A DNA stretch of 64,000 nucleotides, from assembly GCA_964568855.1 (NCBI GenBank), contig CAZMSD010000010.1:28892-92891 (forward strand), written 5' to 3'. Below the pieces are notes generated by a model. It was not told where the DNA came from and searched no databases. It saw only the letters and a program-made list of their open reading frames with translations. Shown here in pieces: positions 58,899 through 64,000 of this stretch (the stretch's first letter is position 1; each line of letters opens with the position of its first letter). Both the position numbers and the translations under genes were made by a program. The DNA comes from CAZMSD01 sp964568855 (GTDB lineage: Bacteria; CAIWAD01).

Positions 58899-59462
58899 TC
58901 AGGGCAGGGTCAGGATCCGGATCTCCACCTCGGCCACCCCCGCTTCCAGGCAGCCCAGCCTCCGGGCCGCCTCGCGGCTCAAGTCCAGAATCCGGCCCTC
59001 CTTGAAGGGTCCGCGATCGTTGATGCGCAGTTCCACCCGCCGATCGTTGGCCAGGTTGCGCACCTGGAGCCAGGTGCCGAAGGGCAGCTCGCGGTGGGCT
59101 GCGCTCAGGGCGTCCATGTCGAAGACCTCGCCGGAGGCCGTTTTGCGCCCGTGGAATCCGGGCCCGTACCAGCTCGCGTTCCCACGCATAAGCTGACCGG
59201 CATGGAAGTCCCGGGTCTCAGCGCTCCGGGCGGGCATCGAAGTCTCAGGGCGCACCTGTGCCGGAGTGCGCCGCGGCTCGGTCGCCTCGGGCCGGAACCG
59301 CGGATGGGAAGTGCAGGAACAGAGAAACAGAAGCGATGCCAATAGCAATCCTCGCCAGGCCCGGGAGACCGGACATCCTCCTCGCCGGATCCGCCTGAAG
59401 CGCCGATGCGTTCCGGCAGTGGAACCCGCAGGGCTTTCGTAATACTCAGAACGCGATGACAA
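58899..59462 (-). CDS. rlpA: RlpA-like septal lytic transglycosylase lipoprotein
   Basis: 187 residues on the minus strand. TTG at 59462 is supported by GGAGGAGG 8 nt upstream. A ~36-residue basic stretch precedes the hydrophobic signal with lipobox L-C-S-C. The double-psi beta-barrel has A-S-W-Y-G, F-H-G-R-K-T-A-S-G-E-x-F and R-I-N-D-R-G-P-F, the RlpA catalytic and cleft residues. The SPOR domain of E. coli RlpA is absent. Confidence 0.9.
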   Translation of the reverse strand: MSSRSEYYESPAGSTAGTHRRFRRIRRGGCPVSRAWRGLLLASLLFLCSCTSHPRFRPEATEPRRTPAQVRPETSMPARSAETRDFHAGQLMRGNASWYGPGFHGRKTASGEVFDMDALSAAHRELPFGTWLQVRNLANDRRVELRINDRGPFKEGRILDLSREAARRLGCLEAGVAEVEIRILTLP

Positions 59463-59492
59463 GCTCAGTTCCTCCTCCCGCTCATCGCCGCC

Positions 59493-60206
59493 TCAGTCCT
59501 CGGAGGGAATCCCCAGGGCATTCTTCAACTCCTTGATCTGCTTGTCCGACAATGGATTAACACTACCGATCTGAAGTGCGTTCATGGTGATCCGCGCCAC
59601 CTGCTCCACCTGTTCCAGGCGGTAGTAGGCGTCCATCAGCGAAGTGGTGGAGAAGCAGAGTACGCCGTGGTTGGCCAGCAGGATAGACTGGTGGCGCATC
59701 AGCAGGCCGCGGATGTTCTGAAAAAGTTCCTCGCTTCCGGGCGCAGCGTAGGGCGCCAGGGGCAAGCCGCCGAGCTGTTGAATGGCTTCAGGAAGCAGCA
59801 CGGGCCGCAGACCTCCCGTGGTGGCGGCGAAGCCCGTGGCCGCCGGCGGGTGGGCGTGCACCACCGCCACCGCGTCGGGACGAGCGCGATATACGCCCAG
59901 GTGCAAAGGGAGCTCGGAGCTGGGCGCGCCCGCCCCCTTCGCTACCCGTCCCTGCTCGTCAAGCAGCAGGATCTGCCTCGTCGCCAGATCCCCCTTGCAG
60001 CTTCCGGCAGGTGTGATGGCATAGCGGGCGGCACCGCGAGGTATGGGAGCTGCCGGCGGCTTCCCGCGCCCTTCCCAGGCCGCAGGCCCTCCGGCGGGGG
60101 GCCGCAGTCGGCAGCTGATATTGCCCTCGTAGGCCACGGCAAGGCCTTTCTCGTGCATCAGGCGACCCACTTCGCAGATGCCGCGGCGCACTTCCTCGCT
60201 GTACAT
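59493..60206 (-). CDS. Class II aldolase/adducin-family protein (L-fuculose-phosphate aldolase-like)
   Basis: 237 residues from ATG 60206, chosen over an upstream in-frame ATG at 60245 because GGGAGA lies 5 nt ahead. The zinc ligands are in H-A-H-P-P-A and A-N-H-G-V, and the N-I-S-C-R-L and G-D-L phosphate sites are present. An extra Pro/Gly/Ala-rich loop (~35-65) interrupts the usual N-terminal region. It is 30 nt upstream of rlpA on the same strand. Substrate unknown; sugar-phosphate cleavage or methylthioribulose dehydration are both in the family range. Confidence 0.85.
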   Translation of the reverse strand: MYSEEVRRGICEVGRLMHEKGLAVAYEGNISCRLRPPAGGPAAWEGRGKPPAAPIPRGAARYAITPAGSCKGDLATRQILLLDEQGRVAKGAGAPSSELPLHLGVYRARPDAVAVVHAHPPAATGFAATTGGLRPVLLPEAIQQLGGLPLAPYAAPGSEELFQNIRGLLMRHQSILLANHGVLCFSTTSLMDAYYRLEQVEQVARITMNALQIGSVNPLSDKQIKELKNALGIPSED

Positions 60207-60216
60207 GGTTCTCCCG

Positions 60217-62631
60217 TCAAGATGACATTCGAAACACCAGTCCAAGGTCGACTCTTCGTCCGCTGCGCGGAATCTCGCTGATCCGCAGCTCGCCCGGCTC
60301 CGTGCGCCGATCCACGCCCAGCCAGATCGGTTCCCGACGGTTGCCGATGTTCCGCAGCTTCAGGCTGAATTCCCAGCCGGAAGCGCCGCCGTCGGTCAGT
60401 CTGATATCCAGATCGAACAGGAACGCGGCCGGCAGGCGCAGCGACGGATCCTGGCTGTGATCCACCGCGGTTTCCGTCATTGCGCGCAACCCGGGCGCCA
60501 GGACCAGCTCAAGACCCGAACCCAGGCTGCTGCGCCAGCTCAAAGCCAGGGTGGAGGACAGGCGCGGCTGCCAGGGCGACTCGCCTCCGTCCGGGTATCT
60601 GCGCACGTAATTACCGGCTCCCGCGGGCAGCACGTAGACCGGATCGTGGCGACCGCCCCGCAGGGCGGTAGCCAGGCGCAGGTTGATGCTCCCGCCCCAG
60701 GATCCACTGAGCCACAGGTCCAGCCCGACGCGGTGCTGCAGGCCCGCGTTCCGCAGGATCTGCCGCGGGGTCCAGTCCGTCTCCGGATCCTCCACCCAGG
60801 GCAGCACTTCGTCCCTCAGTAGGGCGTAGCAGGCCCGCAGTCCCGCTTCGGACACTCCAGGTAGCTTCCGTCCCTCCGGATCAGCGCCATAGCGCAGAGC
60901 GCACTCGTAGAGGTCCTCCTCGGGATGGCGCAAAAGGGAACTGTTACCGGCTTCCTCGCCGGGCGCCGCAGAGATCAGCGGCCAGGCCGCCGGATCCTCC
61001 GGATGGCTCCCGGGATCCCAGAACTGGGCCGGGGAGAGGAAGCTCCTGCGCCGGCCCCAGGCCAGCTCGCTCTGAAAACCTGCGCCCCACTCGCGGCGCC
61101 AGGCGATCCGGGGCTCGAGGCTGAGCAGGTCCTCGCTGAAGCGGATGCGTGGAATGCCGGCGCGCTGGAAGAGACCCGTCCTCAGGCGGCGAAACTCGTA
61201 GAAGCTGTAGCGCCCCGCCAGCTCCAGGTCCAACAGGCCCAGTTCGCCCAGTTGATAGATATCTCGGATCCGGCCACCCAGGCCCAGGGTTTCCTCCCGC
61301 GTATCGAACCAGGGATCCCGGCCGGCGCCCAAGCATGGCGAGGCATCGATCGCCGCCCCGAATTCCCTCAGGTGCTGCTCGACGTAGAAGCCCAGCAGCA
61401 GGCGGCCGCGACGATGGCGACTCTCCAGACCGGCCATCAGCCCGAGACGCCGGCGGCTGTCATCGCGCCGGGTGGGAAACCAGTCCTGGGCCAGGCTGTC
61501 TCCCGACGCGGCGTATTCGCGGCGCACAAGCCAGTCCCATTCCTCCTGCACCGTTCGGAACTGGCGCAGCCGGGCCTGCAGCTCCACCTGGATTCTCAGT
61601 TCCTCGCCGAAGGGCAGGCGGAAGCCGCCGGCCAGCGCCCTCTCACGCCGGTCCCGCGACTGCTCGCGGATCTGCAGCGCCATGGGCGGAACGGCCGCCG
61701 AGGCCGGGCCCAGGGGATTGCCCCACTCGCGCGAATCCTCCTGGAAGCGCAGGCGGCCGTAGCACAGCAGTCCCGGAAAGAGGTGCAGCCATTCCGCCTT
61801 GAGTAATTCCGTTCCATGCGAGCGGTCCTCGGCGGGACGCGCCCGCAGGTTCCGGAAAGAGGCCCACAGGTGATCCCAGCGGCCCAGCGCGCCACCCGCT
61901 CCGCCGCCCAGCTCCACGCGTCCCGCGCTGCCCGCGCCTGTCCGCAGCCAGGCTGGCCCGCCGGGAGTGCCGCCCCGGGTGTCCGCGGGATCCGCTTCGC
62001 GCAGGCCGCCGTCCAGGCTGCGATTCCAGAAGAAACCAGGCTGGTGGGGCGCCTGCATAGCCCAGGAGCTTCGCGGAAACGGCTCCTCGGAGAGGCCTGC
62101 GTCAAGATCCAGGGGAAAATAGTCTCCACCCCAGGGATCGGACAGGGCCTCGTTGTCGCGCTGCAGGTCGGCGCCGGGACCCTCCGGCCAAACGCCCAGG
62201 CGCTCGGGCAGCCCGTCGCCGTCCAGGTCCCGGACCGCCAGCGCGGGATGGTCCCCCGCCAGTCGGCCCGCTTCCCGCGGGGAGCTCAGACCGAGGATGT
62301 CCCTCGCCGGCGGCAGGCTCAGGGGAACGAAGGCGGAACGGCGGATGTACAGTTCGACCCGCCGGGGAAGGTGACCCTCCGCGCGGACCAGGATCTCCTG
62401 GGGCCCGGGCGCCAGGCCTTCGCGGGCGAAGTTCCCGCTGCCGTCGCAGCGCAGGCTTAAACCGTCGTCGAAGAGCAGTTCCGCGTGGGGCAGTCCCCGC
62501 TCATCGATTCCGGTGACCTGGCCCCAGATGCGCAGTCCCCCGTCCTGCGCGGCCACAGCCCCCGCCTGCGGCTTGAAAGCCGGGCCGGCCGTCGCCAGAA
62601 TCCACCAGAGCGTGATCCATCCGCTGCGCAT
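60217..62631 (-). CDS. Outer-membrane beta-barrel protein with regulatory beta-sandwich N-terminus (TonB-receptor-like)
   Basis: 804 residues with a signal peptide. Residues ~30-105 look like a carboxypeptidase-regulatory domain (I-W-G-Q-V-T-G-I-D-E-R-G-L-P-H-A-E-L). The remainder is Arg/Tyr/Trp-rich alternating beta sequence ending L-G-L-V-F-R-M-S-S, with a Phe near the end as in outer-membrane barrels. A plug domain is not obvious, so it may be a TonB-independent relative. It ends 11 nt before the aldolase gene. Confidence 0.72.
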   Translation of the reverse strand: MRSGWITLWWILATAGPAFKPQAGAVAAQDGGLRIWGQVTGIDERGLPHAELLFDDGLSLRCDGSGNFAREGLAPGPQEILVRAEGHLPRRVELYIRRSAFVPLSLPPARDILGLSSPREAGRLAGDHPALAVRDLDGDGLPERLGVWPEGPGADLQRDNEALSDPWGGDYFPLDLDAGLSEEPFPRSSWAMQAPHQPGFFWNRSLDGGLREADPADTRGGTPGGPAWLRTGAGSAGRVELGGGAGGALGRWDHLWASFRNLRARPAEDRSHGTELLKAEWLHLFPGLLCYGRLRFQEDSREWGNPLGPASAAVPPMALQIREQSRDRRERALAGGFRLPFGEELRIQVELQARLRQFRTVQEEWDWLVRREYAASGDSLAQDWFPTRRDDSRRRLGLMAGLESRHRRGRLLLGFYVEQHLREFGAAIDASPCLGAGRDPWFDTREETLGLGGRIRDIYQLGELGLLDLELAGRYSFYEFRRLRTGLFQRAGIPRIRFSEDLLSLEPRIAWRREWGAGFQSELAWGRRRSFLSPAQFWDPGSHPEDPAAWPLISAAPGEEAGNSSLLRHPEEDLYECALRYGADPEGRKLPGVSEAGLRACYALLRDEVLPWVEDPETDWTPRQILRNAGLQHRVGLDLWLSGSWGGSINLRLATALRGGRHDPVYVLPAGAGNYVRRYPDGGESPWQPRLSSTLALSWRSSLGSGLELVLAPGLRAMTETAVDHSQDPSLRLPAAFLFDLDIRLTDGGASGWEFSLKLRNIGNRREPIWLGVDRRTEPGELRISEIPRSGRRVDLGLVFRMSS

Positions 62632-62659
62632 TCCGCAAATATAGTGAGCGCGGCGATTG

Positions 62660-62668
62660 TGTTATCTT
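62660..62668 (+). promoter_or_regulatory. Extended -10 promoter candidate before the short-chain dehydrogenase
   Basis: TG-T-TATCTT, identical to the element at 26670. It lies between the divergent outer-membrane gene and the + strand dehydrogenase, with start predicted near 62675. Confidence 0.4.
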
Positions 62669-62713
62669 CGAATCGCTCAGACGGCCAGCCTCGAGCTTTC
62701 CGACAGGAGTGCG

Positions 62714-63532
62714 ATGCTCGAAACATCCCATCTGACTCGCGTGCGGCCAGTGGCGCTGATTACCGGGGCCAGCTCGGGAATCGGCGCCGACGTGGCCCGG
62801 GAGCTGGCCGGCCGCGGCATGGACTGCTTCCTGGCGGCCCGTCACGGCGACCGACTCCTGCGGATGAAAGAGGAGCTGGAAGCGGTCCAGGGAATCCGCG
62901 TGACCCTGTTCCAGGGCGACCTGACTCGCGCCCAGGAGCGCGAGGAACTGTTCGAGCTGCTGAGCGGAAGCGAATTGAAACCCGACGTACTGGTGAACGC
63001 AGCCGGACGGGGCTTCGCCGAGACCCGCCTGGGCGGGGATCCCGCCACGGCCCGCATCACGCTCGAACTCAACGTGAGTGCGGTGGCCGACATCTGCCAG
63101 CGCATCCTGCCCCTGATGCTCGATGAGGGCACCGGCTATATCCTCAACATCGCCTCGGTGGCCGGGCTACTGCCCCTGCCCGGACACGCCCGCTACTCGG
63201 CTACGAAGCACTACCTGCTGGGTCTCGGCCTGGCCCTGAACCAGGAGCTGCGCGGTACGGGAGTCAGCCTGACCACCTACTGCCCGGGACTGGTGGATAC
63301 AGGCTTTTTCGAGGCCGCTGGAATTCCCCGGCCGCCCGGGCGCCTGGCCGATTCGAGGCGGCTGGCCCGCGACGCGGTACGCAGCCTCTTCGCGCGCCGG
63401 AGCCTGCGCATCTACCCCTTGCGCAGCCGGCTGATCTGCCGGTTCTACCAGCTCAGCCCTCACTGGATGAAAAATCTCCTGCTGGCTCGCATCTGGAAGG
63501 AGATCCAGCTCCGCAGTTCCGCCGCCTGCTGA
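62714..63532 (+). CDS. Short-chain dehydrogenase/reductase
   Basis: 272 residues. ATG 62714 has AGGAG 5 nt upstream, preferred over GTG 62657. The NAD(P) motif T-G-A-S-S-G-I-G, N-A-A-G and the catalytic Y-S-A-T-K are present, with S in I-A-S-V-A. It is of the DltE/YqjQ-like group with a hydrophobic, basic C-terminal tail. It overlaps the next gene by 1 nt. Substrate unknown. Confidence 0.93.
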   Translation: MLETSHLTRVRPVALITGASSGIGADVARELAGRGMDCFLAARHGDRLLRMKEELEAVQGIRVTLFQGDLTRAQEREELFELLSGSELKPDVLVNAAGRGFAETRLGGDPATARITLELNVSAVADICQRILPLMLDEGTGYILNIASVAGLLPLPGHARYSATKHYLLGLGLALNQELRGTGVSLTTYCPGLVDTGFFEAAGIPRPPGRLADSRRLARDAVRSLFARRSLRIYPLRSRLICRFYQLSPHWMKNLLLARIWKEIQLRSSAAC

Positions 63533-63903
63533 TGTCCCTCCCCCTGCTCAGCGTTCTCTTGCCGGTATACAACGCGGAGTCGAACCTGGCCGAATCCCTG
63601 GCCAGCCTGCAGAGCCAGAGCTATCACCGCTTCGAGATCCTGGTGGTGGATGACGGTTCCACCGACGGCAGCGCCGCGATCGTCAAGCGCAAGGCCGCGG
63701 CTGACCGGCGGATCCGCCTGCTGCGCCTGCCCCGGCGGATGGGGATCGCCGGAGCGCTGAACGCCGGCCTGGAAGCACTGCCCGAGCCGGGATCAGCATT
63801 CATCTTGAATTATGCAGGCAGCCGGGGCGCGGGGCCTCAGGTCGAGGAACACCTGCAGCGGGCCGGGTATCGAGAAGGAACTGACTATCTGCACGTCGCC
63901 TGA
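63532..63903 (+). pseudogene. Glycosyltransferase family 2, apparently internally deleted
   Basis: Only 123 residues. Residues 1-80 are the start of a GT-A fold (S-V-L-L-P-V-Y-N-A-E, V-V-D-D-G-S-T-D-G-S). The metal-binding D-x-D and the acceptor half are missing. Instead the sequence passes in frame into ~35 residues (N-Y-A-G-S-R-G-A-G...G-Y-R-E-G-T-D-Y-L-H-V-A) that look like the C-terminal tail of longer family members. The join suggests an in-frame deletion that left both ends. It could still be expressed as a small protein. Confidence 0.7.
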
Positions 63904-63906
63904 GAT

Positions 63907-63947
63907 GTGATACACATAAAAGGGGTCGCGCTTACACGCAACCCCTT
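63907..63947 (-). terminator. Terminator for the minus-strand tRNA-Phe, with ATGTG-ATA-CACAT palindrome beside it
   Basis: On the minus strand AAGGGGTTGCG pairs with CGCGACCCCTT (63937-63947 with 63920-63930; one mismatch) and is followed by TTATG, so with the last stem Ts there is a four-T run. On the + strand it lies just after the truncated glycosyltransferase gene. ATGTGATACACAT at 63906-63918 is an almost perfect palindrome containing GTGATAC. Confidence 0.65.
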
Positions 63948-63958
63948 GTTGTCGTCAG

Positions 63959-64000
63959 TGCCACCTCCCGGAATCGAACCGGGGACACACGGATTTTCAG
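63959..64000 (-). tRNA. tRNA-Phe (GAA), 3' half only
   Basis: Read on the minus strand from the window edge: anticodon loop CTGAAAA, stem TCCGT, variable GTGTC, T-arm CCCGG-TTCGATT-CCGGG, 3' acceptor AGGTGGC and discriminator A at 63959. Anticodon GAA gives Phe. The 5' half lies beyond 64000. CCA is not encoded. Confidence 0.85.

Overview
This is a G+C-rich bacterial chromosome segment (roughly two thirds G+C by eye), densely packed, with about 47 of 51 protein genes on the + strand. No insertion sequence, prophage, integrase or CRISPR array is visible. Two very large secreted proteins end in a C-terminal module built around N-P-F-N-P-V-T, which is common in the FCB superphylum and related uncultured phyla (Fibrobacterota, Latescibacterota, Krumholzibacteriota, Eisenbacteria type). 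With ECF sigma control, lipoproteins, an outer-membrane barrel candidate and an RlpA-like protein, this suggests a diderm bacterium from that broad group. The assignment is inference, not a database result.

Layout. 1-7.2 kb: C-terminal part of ribosomal protein S1, a MiaB/MtaB-type tRNA methylthiotransferase, a 1307-residue secreted zinc metallopeptidase and an alkyltransferase-like protein. 7.2-10.6 kb: a candidate sigma-54-driven structured RNA ending in a strong terminator, then tgt and etfB-etfA. 10.9-17 kb: a minus-strand membrane iron-sulfur oxidoreductase probably linked to ETF, an MccB-like carboxyltransferase, a cold-shock protein and a fused homoaconitase of the fungal Lys4 type. 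17.0-17.3 kb: two CAT-anticodon tRNAs behind a near-consensus promoter. 17.4-26.7 kb: a hypothetical protein, tilS, hpt, ftsH, three unrecognised membrane proteins (two with PEGA-like segments, one with TPRs) and folP.

26.7-37.3 kb: a long, tightly overlapping housekeeping series accD-surE-guaA-glmS-(binding-protein-like)-uppP-(C26 amidotransferase)-holA-ECF sigma-anti-sigma. 37.3-49.4 kb: a nucleotide-sugar operon (sugar-1-P nucleotidyltransferase, UDP-glucose dehydrogenase, UDP-xylose synthase, lipoprotein, mannose-1-P guanylyltransferase) that runs into a Crp/Fnr regulator and then methylmalonyl-CoA mutase A/B with its chaperone GTPase MeaB. 49.5-58.9 kb: a small protein behind a sigma-54-like promoter, a PAS-like hypothetical, then a second secreted protease (M6 type) overlapping a class III sirtuin, a TPR lipoprotein, and pyrK-pyrD. 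58.9-64 kb: minus-strand RlpA-like lipoprotein, class II aldolase and outer-membrane barrel candidate; + strand short-chain dehydrogenase and an apparently internally deleted glycosyltransferase; and the 3' half of a minus-strand tRNA-Phe at the window edge.

Together the genes describe an organism that oxidises acyl-CoAs (ETF, ETF-linked membrane oxidoreductase, acyl-CoA carboxylase, methylmalonyl-CoA mutase), makes a xylose/uronate/mannose-containing surface polysaccharide, and secretes large proteases. The signals I found most unusual are the sigma-54/structured-RNA/terminator unit before tgt, a recurrent GTGATAC heptamer that seems to override codon preference, a promoter embedded in a rare-codon island inside tilS, and tilS having no ATG/GTG/TTG start.
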